Shown here: positions 10,915-20,090 of the stretch, piece by piece | Position numbering within the stretch: position 1 is the first letter of the stretch | How the letters are laid out: each line of letters opens with the position of its first letter | NCBI RefSeq assembly: GCF_030157465.1 | Contig: NZ_JAOAUU010000096.1 | Coordinates: 1,417 to 65,416 of the forward strand | Reading direction: 5' to 3' | DNA: 64,000 nucleotides | From: Zoogloea sp. | GTDB lineage: Bacteria; Pseudomonadota; Gammaproteobacteria; Burkholderiales; Rhodocyclaceae | Notes under the pieces: model-generated | The model's input: the letters and a program-made list of their open reading frames with translations, nothing else | The model's database searches: none | What the model was told of the DNA's origin: nothing | Translations under genes and position numbers: made by a program

Positions 10915-11145
10915 ATGTACAGCCCCGATACCCCCGCCATGGCCGCCGAGCGTCGCGCGGCCGACATGGCCGAAAACACCCTCGACGCTATCGCCCGCGC
11001 AAGGAACCAAAGCGAGGCCGCCGCGAAGCTGAAGGCGCTCCTGATCCTCGCCAGCGGCATGGACCACGCCACCGCGGCCGGCATTGCGGGCAGCCTTGTC
11101 GATCCGATCGTGCGCGGCCTGGCGTCCTTGCGTCAGGAGGTCTGA
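10915..11145 (+). CDS. hypothetical protein
   Basis: 76 aa in tightly packed phage-type operon. Confidence 0.5.
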   Translation: MYSPDTPAMAAERRAADMAENTLDAIARARNQSEAAAKLKALLILASGMDHATAAGIAGSLVDPIVRGLASLRQEV

Positions 11146-11147
11146 CG

Positions 11148-11432
11148 ATGACCACCCAAGCCACCGCGACAGAAGCACAACGCCTGCGCATCCTCGACAT
11201 GCTGCGCACCGGCAAAAAAACCACGCTCGACTTCCGGCGGGCAGGCGTCATGCAAAGCCAAACCCGCATCTTTGAGTTGCGGGCCCTCGGCTACGACCTG
11301 CCCACTATCGGCCGCGTCACCGTCTATGACGACCGGGGCTATCCGCACCGGCGTGTTGCCGTCTATGAGCTGCTGGCCGAGCCGTTGCCCCTCCCGACAC
11401 CAGGTATCCGACAGCAGCGGGGCGACCGATGA
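11148..11432 (+). CDS. small winged-helix/HTH domain protein
   Basis: EAQRLRILDMLRTGKKTTLDFRRAGVMQSQTRIFELRALGY. Confidence 0.6.
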   Translation: MTTQATATEAQRLRILDMLRTGKKTTLDFRRAGVMQSQTRIFELRALGYDLPTIGRVTVYDDRGYPHRRVAVYELLAEPLPLPTPGIRQQRGDR

Positions 11433-12403
11433 CCACCGACGCCCGTCTGTCCGTCGGCCTACCTGGCCACCCTAAAACCAAGCGGCTGATCCGCCGATTG
11501 GGCGACGGCGCCGCCTGGAAATTGGTCTGCCTGATCTTGTGGGCGGCCGCAAACCGCTCAGACGGGCAGCTTACCTCCATGACCGCCGACGACATCGAAC
11601 TAGCCGTGGACTGGGCCGGCGACGAGGGCGCATTTGTCGCGGCATTGGTCGAGTTCGGATTTTTGGACGGCGACGAAGGCAGCTACTCGCTGCACGACTG
11701 GGCCGAGCACAATCCCTGGTCTGCGGGAGCCGCGGCCCGGTCCGAAAAGGCCAAGTGGCTTGCGCTCTGCAAGCATTACGGACGCGTCAAGGCTGCTGAG
11801 CTGATGCCAGACTATGCTGCCGGCTTGCAGAAGCCTGCTAGCAGCATGCAGGATGCAGACGACAGCATCCATGCGGCAGGAGACAGCATGCGGGATGCTC
11901 CGGAGAGCAGTGCACCGTTACCGATACCGTCTCCGATACCGTCTCCGATACCGTCTCCGATACCGATACCGATACCGTCTCCGTCTCAAAGGGCACCGTC
12001 CGTCGCTGTCGCGCCGCGCCCAGAAAATCGGTCGCCAGACGAAACAGCGCTTCAGCAGGCTTGCCGGGAGACGTGGAAGGCGTACTCCGATGCCTACCAG
12101 ACCCGATACGCCACGACACCGGTACGGAATCGGACGGTCAATGCCCAGGTCAAGGGCTTCGTTGAGCGTGTTGGCGGAGCCGAGGCGCCGCAGATCGCAG
12201 CCTGGTTCGTTTGCCACCCCGGGCAGTTTTACGTCTCGAGGGGCCACACCATCGGCTCGCTGCTGTCCGATGCCGAAAAGCTGAGGACCGAATGGGCGAC
12301 AGATCGCGTCGTCACGTCGGGGCAAGCCCGGCAGTCCGACCGGGCAGGGACCACGGCGAGCAACGTCCGGGCAATCCTGGCAGCACGGGGAGAGACGGCA
12401 TGA
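11429..12403 (+). CDS. phage replication-initiation-like protein
   Basis: N-term GHPKTKRLIRRLGDGAAWKLVCLILWAAANRSDG...HDWAEHNPW; disordered PSPI repeat linker; ATGA overlap with upstream gene. Confidence 0.55.
   Translation: MTTDARLSVGLPGHPKTKRLIRRLGDGAAWKLVCLILWAAANRSDGQLTSMTADDIELAVDWAGDEGAFVAALVEFGFLDGDEGSYSLHDWAEHNPWSAGAAARSEKAKWLALCKHYGRVKAAELMPDYAAGLQKPASSMQDADDSIHAAGDSMRDAPESSAPLPIPSPIPSPIPSPIPIPIPSPSQRAPSVAVAPRPENRSPDETALQQACRETWKAYSDAYQTRYATTPVRNRTVNAQVKGFVERVGGAEAPQIAAWFVCHPGQFYVSRGHTIGSLLSDAEKLRTEWATDRVVTSGQARQSDRAGTTASNVRAILAARGETA
11921..11986. repeat. short tandem repeat (CCGATACCGTCT / CCGATA units) in coding sequence
   Basis: encodes PIPSPIPSPIPSPIPIPIPSPS. Confidence 0.9.
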
Positions 12404-13191
12404 GCACCGAAACCCTGAAGGCGATTGCCGTGGTCGCAGAGCTGTCGCCAATCGCCGACGCCATCCGCAGCGCACCGCCAGCCGCCTGGCTCAGCCCCAA
12501 CACCCCGAAAAGGAAAAAATCCATGACCTCCCTCCTCACCACCGCGACCACCACCGCCACCCCTGGAGCACGCCTGCGCCTGCGGCAGCTCGACCTGGTG
12601 AAGACCGTCGGTGCGCGCCTCAGGGCGTCACGCGAGATGAACAATCTAAGCCAGTCGGAAGCCGCGCGGAGACTGGGCTACAGCAATCCGAGCAAGCTGT
12701 CAAAAGTGGAAAACGCGACCGACACGAACTCGGTCCCTTTGTGGTTGATACGCGACGCGGCCCGCCTTTACGACGTTTCAGTCGATTACCTTTTCGGCCT
12801 GGCTCAGGATTGGGAAACGGGCGTTCCGCGCGGCATCAGCGGATGGGTGCTCGATGAGTGGGAGTGGCAACGTCGCCGCGACGCCGCGGCTCTGGCAAAC
12901 CTTGCGGCGCGTGTCGATGCATGCGTAACGCTGATCCCCGCGCTGGCAGCAGATGCGGTGGCCGTCCGGGCTGCGCTGGACCGAATCGCCGAATTTAACC
13001 CCGAAAGCTGGCCCGAGATTCGCGCGGCCGGAAGGCTATTCACGGCGATCGAGAGACTTGAGCAGAGCACCGCCGCTGCTTCCATCGCCGAACGCCGCCT
13101 GCGGCTCGACATCACAAGATCGAAGGCTGCCCGCGCGACCAACGACGCCGCCCCGGCCGCGGAAGACGATCCCCAGGGAGGCCGCCAATGA
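12400..13191 (+). CDS. XRE-family transcriptional regulator
   Basis: VGARLRASREMNNLSQSEAARRLGYSNPSKLSKVENA HTH. Confidence 0.8.
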   Translation: MSTETLKAIAVVAELSPIADAIRSAPPAAWLSPNTPKRKKSMTSLLTTATTTATPGARLRLRQLDLVKTVGARLRASREMNNLSQSEAARRLGYSNPSKLSKVENATDTNSVPLWLIRDAARLYDVSVDYLFGLAQDWETGVPRGISGWVLDEWEWQRRRDAAALANLAARVDACVTLIPALAADAVAVRAALDRIAEFNPESWPEIRAAGRLFTAIERLEQSTAAASIAERRLRLDITRSKAARATNDAAPAAEDDPQGGRQ

Positions 13192-13985
13192 CCCCGACAA
13201 CCAAATCAGCACCGGTTCTTTCGTCCAAGTGGGACGGCCTGTCCAAGCACCTCCTGGCGAGTTTCTTTGAAGTCGACAACGAAAATGGCACGTGGAAGCG
13301 CACGGACAAGACTGATCCGGCCACCGTCATGGCGCCGCTGACCGAGGCCTCGATGGAAATGGCCCTCAACTGGCAGTCTCCATTCGAGCAGGCGGGCCCG
13401 GAGACGAAGGCCCCGGCGCTGATGGCAATGCTGCAAAGCGGTGTCCTGCAGCCCATTATCGACGCCGCAATGGCCGGCAAGGGCAATTCGTCTGACGCGG
13501 CCGCCGCGCAGAAGAAGTCCGGCGACTTCCTCAAACAGTTCGAGGGGAGGACCGGCATAACCAAACTTAACAGCACCCAAGTATTTTCAGGGATGCCGCC
13601 GGTCAAGATCCAGGTTGTTGCGCTGTTCCGCGCCTGGAATGACCCTGCATCCGAAGTGATGGCGCCGGTGGACAAGCTGATGGAATGGGCCTTGCCTGTG
13701 GAGCTGTCTGCGGATGGTTCAATATTGGCCCGTGCAGCCAAGACCGCAAGGGGAGAAATGGGGTTCATCGAGGCCCTGCTTCCCTCGCGTGCGCCCGTGC
13801 GAATTGCGATGCAGTACAAGGGGCGGACCTACGCCCCGCTGGTCATTGAGAGCATCGGCCAGCCGATGGACGCGCAGGTGGACAGGAACGGGCGTTACGT
13901 GGAGCAGCTCATTCCGATGACCCTGTGCACCCTGACTGCACTGGACCGGCAGACGTGGGCGAACTTCAAGACCAGCCCTCTCTGA
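13188..13985 (+). CDS. possible phage baseplate/tail-associated protein
   Basis: 265 aa; VKIQVVALFRAWNDPASEVMAPVDKLMEWALP and KGRTYAPLVIESIGQPMDAQVDRNGRYVEQLIPMTLCTLTAL; assignment by resemblance only. Confidence 0.4.
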   Translation: MTPTTKSAPVLSSKWDGLSKHLLASFFEVDNENGTWKRTDKTDPATVMAPLTEASMEMALNWQSPFEQAGPETKAPALMAMLQSGVLQPIIDAAMAGKGNSSDAAAAQKKSGDFLKQFEGRTGITKLNSTQVFSGMPPVKIQVVALFRAWNDPASEVMAPVDKLMEWALPVELSADGSILARAAKTARGEMGFIEALLPSRAPVRIAMQYKGRTYAPLVIESIGQPMDAQVDRNGRYVEQLIPMTLCTLTALDRQTWANFKTSPL

Positions 13986-14006
13986 ACTTTCCAGCCCGGA
14001 AGCTGC

Positions 14007-14037
14007 GCGAAACTTTCCCGACCCGCGAAAGTTTCGC
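14007..14037. repeat. inverted repeat GCGAAACTTTC-N9-GAAAGTTTCGC
   Basis: perfect 11-bp arms. Confidence 0.75.
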
Positions 14038-14143
14038 CAGTTTCGGCCCCGGCATTAATTTTTTTGCGCCATCGATGAAGCCTTGCAGTGTCGGCAGACC
14101 GCGTGCACCAAGGGCTGGGGCTGATGGCTGGGCGTCGGCATCA

Positions 14144-14168
14144 GCAATACCCATTTCTTGGGTATTGC
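14144..14168. repeat. inverted repeat GCAATACCCA-TTTCT-TGGGTATTGC
   Basis: perfect 10-bp arms. Confidence 0.75.
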
Positions 14169-14215
14169 TACCCACGGCACCCAAGAAAACCCAATACCAA
14201 CCAGGAAACCCGAAA

Positions 14216-14455
14216 ATGCCCGAAACGATCATCACCCGTGCCGATTCAAACCAAATCCTCGCCGCCGGCTGCATGGACCTAATCCGCCGGCTCGCAGATC
14301 GCGTGACGCCCGAAGCCGTCCAGGCCGCGGCCCTCGCCGTCACGGCTCGAATGGGCGACGACTCGCCGAAAGCTGTTGGCATCGCCCTGTTTTTTGCCCA
14401 CGAAGCCCTCGAAGAGATAGAGCGCGCCACGGCCGAAGCGGAGGCCGCAAGATGA
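14216..14455 (+). CDS. hypothetical protein
   Basis: 79 aa; overlaps start of terS-like gene. Confidence 0.5.
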   Translation: MPETIITRADSNQILAAGCMDLIRRLADRVTPEAVQAAALAVTARMGDDSPKAVGIALFFAHEALEEIERATAEAEAAR

Positions 14456-15231
14456 GCCGTGGTCTGACACCGAAGCAGGCCGTTTTCGTTCGCGAGTACC
14501 TTGTTTGCCTGAATGCCTCTGAGGCCGCCCGGCGGGCCGGCTACAGCGTGAAAACGGCCACTTGGATAGGGCCGCAACTGCTCGCGAAAACTCACGTCGC
14601 GGCAGCGATCGAAGAAGCCCAGCGCGCCCGGCTCGCGCGGCTCGATCTTGATGCAGACGGCCTGGTCAAGCTGTGGTCAACCGTGGCCACGGCCGACCCG
14701 CGCGAGGTCGTGCAGTACCGCAGGGATTCCTGCCGGCATTGCTGGGGTGAGGGTTTCAATTACCAATGCACGCCGGCCGAGTTCAAGCGGGCGCAGCTTG
14801 TTTTTGAAGAACGTCGGGCAAAGATCATCGCGGACGGCGGCGCCGATGTTGGGGAGTTTCCATCCGTGGCCGGCGACTGGTACGACCGGAGGCGCCGGCC
14901 GAACCCCGAGTGCCCGGAGTGCTTCGGGGATGGGGTCGGGCAGGTCCGTATTTCCGACACCCGGGAGTTGAGCGAGGCGGGGAAGGCCATTTTTGCCGGC
15001 GTGAAGGAAGGCCGAGACGGCATCGAAGTGAAGCTCCACGACCAGCAGGCGGCGACTGAAAAACTCGGCCGCGCCCTTGGTGTGTTCAGGGGCGGCGAAG
15101 GGGCGGACCAAAGCGGCGCCATCACAAGCGAGCTGGCCGCCCGCTATGTGGAACTGATGGAGAAGTCCCGCGCGATGCAGCAAAGGGTGCTCGAAGAGCG
15201 CGGGTTGGCAAGCGACGGGGACGAGGCTTGA
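14452..15231 (+). CDS. phage terminase small subunit-like protein
   Basis: GLTPKQAVFVREYLVCLNASEAARRAGYSVKTATWIGPQLLAKTHVAAAIEEAQRARL; Cys-rich central insert. Confidence 0.8.
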   Translation: MSRGLTPKQAVFVREYLVCLNASEAARRAGYSVKTATWIGPQLLAKTHVAAAIEEAQRARLARLDLDADGLVKLWSTVATADPREVVQYRRDSCRHCWGEGFNYQCTPAEFKRAQLVFEERRAKIIADGGADVGEFPSVAGDWYDRRRRPNPECPECFGDGVGQVRISDTRELSEAGKAIFAGVKEGRDGIEVKLHDQQAATEKLGRALGVFRGGEGADQSGAITSELAARYVELMEKSRAMQQRVLEERGLASDGDEA

Positions 15232-15233
15232 AA

Positions 15234-15617
15234 ATGCCGCCCAAAGCAGAAGTCACCAGACCAAAACGCCCAAGCGCGCAGGCGGTGCGCGACATGGAGG
15301 CAAAAATTGTCGCCTTGGAAGGTGAGCTTTCCCAGCTCAAGCAGCCCCCCGTGACGTACAAAAAAATGCAAGATCGAGTGCGCTTCCTTACGGATGCAAA
15401 CCATCGGCTTTGCGCCGACCTGCAGCGGCTCCAGGCGGAACTGAGCGCCCTCCGCTTCACCGCCAGCCGGCTTCGCGACGCGACACCAGCAAGCGCTGAG
15501 GCGGCCATCGCTCCTGAAATGCTGGCGCGCTTGGTTCGGCTGTGCCACCCCGACAAACACTCCAACAGCGCGGCGAGCAACGAGGCCACGGCGTGGCTGC
15601 TGGGCCAGCGAACCTAA
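15234..15617 (+). CDS. coiled-coil protein with C-terminal J-domain-like HPD motif
   Basis: LARLVRLCHPDKHSNSAASNEATAWLLGQR. Confidence 0.55.
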   Translation: MPPKAEVTRPKRPSAQAVRDMEAKIVALEGELSQLKQPPVTYKKMQDRVRFLTDANHRLCADLQRLQAELSALRFTASRLRDATPASAEAAIAPEMLARLVRLCHPDKHSNSAASNEATAWLLGQRT

Positions 15618-15724
15618 TCAACGAATCCGGCCCCTGCGGCCTGACGGACAAAAACCCGGAAAACCCGTCATAAAATCAAGAATCGAGCCTCGAAAATCAA
15701 GTTTTTCAACATTCAGAGGCCGAA

Positions 15725-16408
15725 ATGACCAACACCGACACCACCCACACCGACGACTTCGAAGACTCGCAACCCCGCAGCTCCGAAGAGCTTGCACGCG
15801 ACGTGCGTGCCCTTCATGGCGACGTGCCTTCGATGGCCGCGGCAACCGAGCTCCTGGACCGGATGCGCGCCGCGCTGGCCAAGACTGACCCGACCACGAT
15901 CGCGTTCTTTGCGATGCAGCGTTACGAGGGCCGCGTCGTTGATGGAATCGCCGCGCTGGGCGAGGAGTTTGGCGAGATCTTCGCGGACATGGCCTTCATC
16001 TCCGAGCGCCTGGCCGAGGCTGTCGCAGAAGATCGCACCCGAACCGAGCCGCTGGTAAATGAAGCGGCGAGACGGGTGCTTCGGGGCGAGGGCCGACTGA
16101 AGGACATCGCGAACCAGATCAAGGCGGCGAAAATGCCCGACCCGTACCAGGTCCGCCAACGCTTCGAACGCGCCGGCCTGTCGTATCCCGAGATCGAAGC
16201 ACTGACGGCCAAAGGCGATTCTGAACTCGCCGAACGCGTCGCCGCTCTTGAGGGCGAGCGTGCCACCCTGGAAGCCGAGCTTGAAATCATGCGCGCTTAC
16301 CTGAAAACGCGCGACGAATCCCTGCTGCCAGAGGGCTTCGCCCCGACCCCGGACGCCGGCAAGGTTATGCCGCCGGTTCATCCGCTTATTGCCGCTGCGG
16401 GGGCCTGA
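15725..16408 (+). CDS. hypothetical protein
   Basis: 227 aa, ATG preceded by gap, acidic/coiled coil. Confidence 0.55.
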   Translation: MTNTDTTHTDDFEDSQPRSSEELARDVRALHGDVPSMAAATELLDRMRAALAKTDPTTIAFFAMQRYEGRVVDGIAALGEEFGEIFADMAFISERLAEAVAEDRTRTEPLVNEAARRVLRGEGRLKDIANQIKAAKMPDPYQVRQRFERAGLSYPEIEALTAKGDSELAERVAALEGERATLEAELEIMRAYLKTRDESLLPEGFAPTPDAGKVMPPVHPLIAAAGA

Positions 16409-16410
16409 CA

Positions 16411-16671
16411 ATGCCCACGATTGACGAACAAATCGCGGCCGCCGGGCGGCGGATATTGGAACTCAGCTACCCCGCCTGCCAAGCCGCCCGATGTGACGGC
16501 GGGAAAAACGGGGAGTTTTACATCCAGGCCGAACGGAACGAACCGGAAATCGCAGCCCTGGTCAAATTCACCCGCACCAAGAATCCGGCCGACCTTCCGC
16601 CTGGTTTTAAGGTTCCCGCTGCTGTGCAGCCTATCCAGCCGCCCGCGGCGATAGAGGTGAACTGGAAATGA
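16411..16671 (+). CDS. hypothetical protein
   Basis: 86 aa, close packing with neighbours. Confidence 0.5.
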   Translation: MPTIDEQIAAAGRRILELSYPACQAARCDGGKNGEFYIQAERNEPEIAALVKFTRTKNPADLPPGFKVPAAVQPIQPPAAIEVNWK

Positions 16672-16889
16672 CGGCCGCCACCGCGAAAGCCGCCCACGGC
16701 GGCCAGCGCTCCGGTGCCGGTCGCCCAATCGGCGCCGCCAGTATCCGGTCGAGCGCGGCGCAGAAGGCGCGAATTGCGCTCGATGCGCTGGCCCAAGTCG
16801 CTGCCGATGACCAGGCACCGGCCGAAGCACGTGTGCACGCTGCGCAAGCGCTGCTTGAAGCGGCCCGTGCGCCCGCGAAGGAGGCTTGA
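16668..16889 (+). CDS. small protein with TerS-type GGQRSGAGRP N-terminus
   Basis: 73 aa; ATGA overlap with upstream ORF. Confidence 0.45.
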   Translation: MTAATAKAAHGGQRSGAGRPIGAASIRSSAAQKARIALDALAQVAADDQAPAEARVHAAQALLEAARAPAKEA

Positions 16890-16891
16890 GC

Positions 16892-18811
16892 ATGGCTCAG
16901 AACAGCGATAACGAGGGCTTCCTGGTCGGAACCCCGATCACCAGCCTGCGGCGTTCTGGTGCGGGCCAAACCGATTCACTGCTTTACGACATTCGCGCGG
17001 AGGTGCGGGGCGTTCACCGGGCGATCCTTGACGGCGTTGCCCGCCCTCTCGCGCTCGCCGGGCGGCAGGCGGTTTCACCGCGACCACTCGGCGGCGCGCG
17101 GCCCGAAAAGTCCGCCGCCGTAGCTTCGCCAGCGATGCCGGCGGGCCGGGTTAAGGGTCCGCGGGCTGCGGCTCAGTCGGGAACCCTGCCCAGCGGTGCA
17201 GCGGCTCGCCGTGCGCTTGCTGCGGCAACGCCACCGGTAAAGCCTGGCCAGCGGGACGGCAAGGGGCGTTTCGTGAAGCGTGACGGCTCTTCCGGCGAAG
17301 GCGCATCGTCGCCGGATACCGGCGGCACAAACTCAGGGGCGGTTCGCAACCTGGCCGAACGGCTTTCAGCCGCGATAGGCCCCGCGTCCGGGCTCGAAGA
17401 GGCGGACCCCACTGCGAAGGCGTTCAACGAGGTCGTAGCCCCGTTCTCGCGCGGCCTGGACATGCTGGGCAGGAAGTCCGATGGCCGGCAGGAAGGGCTG
17501 CTGAAAAAAATATGGAAAACGCTCAAAGGCATCGAAGAGAAGGCCGTCAATCCAGCTCAAGCAGAGTCCGGCGGCGGAATTTTTATGTTGCTGGGGCGGT
17601 TTCTGCCGCTCCTGCTGCCGGCGCTGGTGGGTCTGACGACGGTTGTGGCGGGCGTTGCGGCATTTTTGGGGATCAAGGACTTCTTAGAGGACGATGAAAA
17701 GGCCGCGAAAGCAGCAGAGGGAATCAAAAAGGATGTCTCGGAGCCCCTCAAGGAGAACTTGAAAGCCGTTGGCATCGATTCGGACAAGCAGATAGCCGAC
17801 ACCCGGGCCGCTACGCTTGAGAATCGCGATGGAGAGTATGCAAAGGAGGACAAGGCACGGGCCGCCTTCGCCAAATCCAGCGGCATGAAGCCGGGCAACA
17901 CGGCTTTCGAAGACGCGTTCTACAAGGATCAGCAGGCCAAGGAAGCCGCAGCGGCCGAGCAGGCGAAGAAGGGGCTTGTCCAGCGCGGGTTTGAAAAGGT
18001 CAAAGAAGTCGGCAGGTCGCTGTTTGGCAACCGGCAAAAGGATGCAATGGTTGCGCAGATGGCCGCGTCCGGCATCACCGACCCAAAAGAGCAGGCAATG
18101 TTCATGGCGCAGCTGGACCACGAATCAGGCGGCTTCTCGAAAACCGAAGAGAGCTTCAGATACAAGAGTGCTGACCGCCTGATGCAGGTGAGCGCAAGCG
18201 CTCGAAAGATGGGTAAGCCGGCTGTTGAGCAAGCCATGGCGAAGGGGCCGGAAGCTATCGCCGAACTGATGTACGGCGGACGAATGGGCAACAAGAGCCC
18301 TGGCGATGCCTTTGCCTTTCGGGGGCGCGGGGCCATCCAGCTTACCGGCCGAGACAATTACACCCGTGCCGGTAAGGCTTTGGGAATCGACCTGGCGAAC
18401 CATCCCGAGCTTGCCGCAGAACCTGAAAATTCCGCCAAGATCGCGGCTTGGTACTGGAAAACAAACAAGCTCACCACGGCCGCGAAAAACGGCGACGTTC
18501 GCGCCGTCACTAAGACGATCAACGGCGGAACCAATGGCCTCGCTGATCGCACCGCGAAGTACGGGCGGTACCTGTCTGCTGCGACGGCTGGCGCCTTCAA
18601 GGTGTCGCCCGCAACGGCCAGCATTCCGGCGGTACGGCCTGTACGGGCCCCTTCCATGCCCGCCGTAGCGGACGCGCCGGCCTTGCAAATTCCGCTTGGA
18701 AGCGGTGCCCCTTCAGGGCCGGTCATGGTGAGCCTTCAGGGCGGTGATGTTCGTCAGGATCTGAGTGATCGCCGTATGGCGCACATTGCTACCGGCGGAG
18801 TCGCGAACTGA
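16892..18811 (+). CDS. phage lysin with C-terminal GH19 chitinase-like domain and internal TM segment
   Basis: AFRGRGAIQLTGRDNYTRAGKALGIDLANHPELAAEPENSAKIAAWYWK; hydrophobic GRFLPLLLPALVGLTTVVAGVAAFLG. Confidence 0.8.
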   Translation: MAQNSDNEGFLVGTPITSLRRSGAGQTDSLLYDIRAEVRGVHRAILDGVARPLALAGRQAVSPRPLGGARPEKSAAVASPAMPAGRVKGPRAAAQSGTLPSGAAARRALAAATPPVKPGQRDGKGRFVKRDGSSGEGASSPDTGGTNSGAVRNLAERLSAAIGPASGLEEADPTAKAFNEVVAPFSRGLDMLGRKSDGRQEGLLKKIWKTLKGIEEKAVNPAQAESGGGIFMLLGRFLPLLLPALVGLTTVVAGVAAFLGIKDFLEDDEKAAKAAEGIKKDVSEPLKENLKAVGIDSDKQIADTRAATLENRDGEYAKEDKARAAFAKSSGMKPGNTAFEDAFYKDQQAKEAAAAEQAKKGLVQRGFEKVKEVGRSLFGNRQKDAMVAQMAASGITDPKEQAMFMAQLDHESGGFSKTEESFRYKSADRLMQVSASARKMGKPAVEQAMAKGPEAIAELMYGGRMGNKSPGDAFAFRGRGAIQLTGRDNYTRAGKALGIDLANHPELAAEPENSAKIAAWYWKTNKLTTAAKNGDVRAVTKTINGGTNGLADRTAKYGRYLSAATAGAFKVSPATASIPAVRPVRAPSMPAVADAPALQIPLGSGAPSGPVMVSLQGGDVRQDLSDRRMAHIATGGVAN

Positions 18812-18952
18812 ATATCGGAAGCTACCCGGATTCCAGGTAGTTTCCAAAATGATGGACAGGTGCTTGACGGCGCGGCGATTCCGGGCGCATGATTCATTCG
18901 CCGCTGCAAACAACAGCGATACAGGCTTGGCAGCCTGGATTACTTGGCGGAC

Positions 18953-18975
18953 AACCGCCCTCAAGCGGTTTTTTT
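18953..18975 (+). terminator. Rho-independent terminator
   Basis: aaccgc-cctcaa-gcggttttttt. Confidence 0.7.
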
Positions 18976-18987
18976 ACGTCCGTCGCA

Positions 18988-19075
18988 TGGTGACGCCCCA
19001 ATGGGCGGGGCCGTGTGGGAGGGGAAACCCTGCCGGTTCCAAGTACCGGTCTGCCAACCTGCACGGTTCCGCCCA
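18988..19075 (+). ncRNA. C4-type phage antisense RNA candidate
   Basis: atgggcggggccgtgtgggagggg...ccggttccaagtaccggtctgccaacc pattern; GTGTGG and CTGCCAA complementary to CCACAC and TTGGCAG in leader of ORF at 19131. Confidence 0.55.
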
Positions 19076-19130
19076 CCTCGCTTGGCAGCGAGTAAGCGGA
19101 GAACATAGCCGCTACTTGGAGCACCACACC

Positions 19131-19505
19131 ATGGCAACCCACGCCCCCAGTGCGCCCGCACTCTGCAGCACCGCACGCCCCAAACACAGCCCTGCCCTTG
19201 TCCGCGGCCCGCATCGCCGTATCGGTCGCCCCCGTCCCGCTGCGCCGTCACCGGTAACCGCCCTGCGCGCCATCGTGCTTGAAACGATGGACTACCCGCC
19301 CGTGCGCCCGCGCTCCGCTGACAGCTTCCTGCCGGCCGCGCTGCTTGAGGCCGCACAGCAGGCCATCGCCGCCGCTGATCGCAGCACGCGCCGCCCTGGC
19401 CGTGCCCGCCTCGCCCTGTCCCTTTCCCTTTCCCTGTACCGCACCATCCGCCGGCTTGCCGGTCCCGTAGCAGCCTATCGCCTCACCTTTGCCCGGAGCA
19501 TCTGA
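19131..19505 (+). CDS. putative Icd/Ant/Ash-like phage protein regulated by C4-like RNA
   Basis: ORF MATHAPSAPALCSTARPKHSPALVRG..., start just after C4-complementary segments; family placement tentative. Confidence 0.4.
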   Translation: MATHAPSAPALCSTARPKHSPALVRGPHRRIGRPRPAAPSPVTALRAIVLETMDYPPVRPRSADSFLPAALLEAAQQAIAAADRSTRRPGRARLALSLSLSLYRTIRRLAGPVAAYRLTFARSI

Positions 19506-19507
19506 CC

Positions 19508-19867
19508 ATGACCACCAACACCACCACCTTCGCCGCCCTCGAGAAGTCCACCGACGTGGCCGAGCATACCGGCTGCAACCATGTGGCGACCGTGCAGCCG
19601 ATCGCGACCGGTGCCGATGATCCCGCCACCACGCCCCTGATCGTCGGTGACCCCGTGTCCGATCTGGACAGGCTCGAATCCGGCATCGTCACGGCTGTGC
19701 AGCCGGACGGAAACATCACCGTCCAATGGGATAGCGGCCGGTCCTGCGACATGGTGCGCGGTGCACTGCTTCTCGAGTGCTGGGCGCGCATGCCGGCTGC
19801 TGAAGCTGCCAAGGTAAAGGGCGCCGTCCTGACCATGCGTGCCCGCCTTGAAGCGGTTGCGGCCTGA
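19508..19867 (+). CDS. hypothetical protein
   Basis: 119 aa following previous ORF. Confidence 0.5.
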   Translation: MTTNTTTFAALEKSTDVAEHTGCNHVATVQPIATGADDPATTPLIVGDPVSDLDRLESGIVTAVQPDGNITVQWDSGRSCDMVRGALLLECWARMPAAEAAKVKGAVLTMRARLEAVAA

Positions 19868-20090
19868 TAGACCGGATGGAGCTGTGCGCCTGTCACAGGG
19901 CGCACAGCAGGCCCGAAAGGCCTCCCGTTGTCGGATATTCTGCCGCCGGCCAAGGAACCGACAGAGGCACACTGACGATTCTTTCCTTTCGTGTCCTACG
20001 ACACCCCGGCCCCGCGCTGGGGTCGTCGCTTCTGGCGGGCGTGAGGATCTCCCAAGGGTGTGAATCGGGCTCACACCCTGCTGCGCAAGC

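Noticed and set aside
16892-18811. Tape-measure protein interpretation of the 640-aa ORF
   Set aside because: It has one TM stretch and a C-terminal GH19 domain, but no tape-measure-like repetitive length; called lysin instead.
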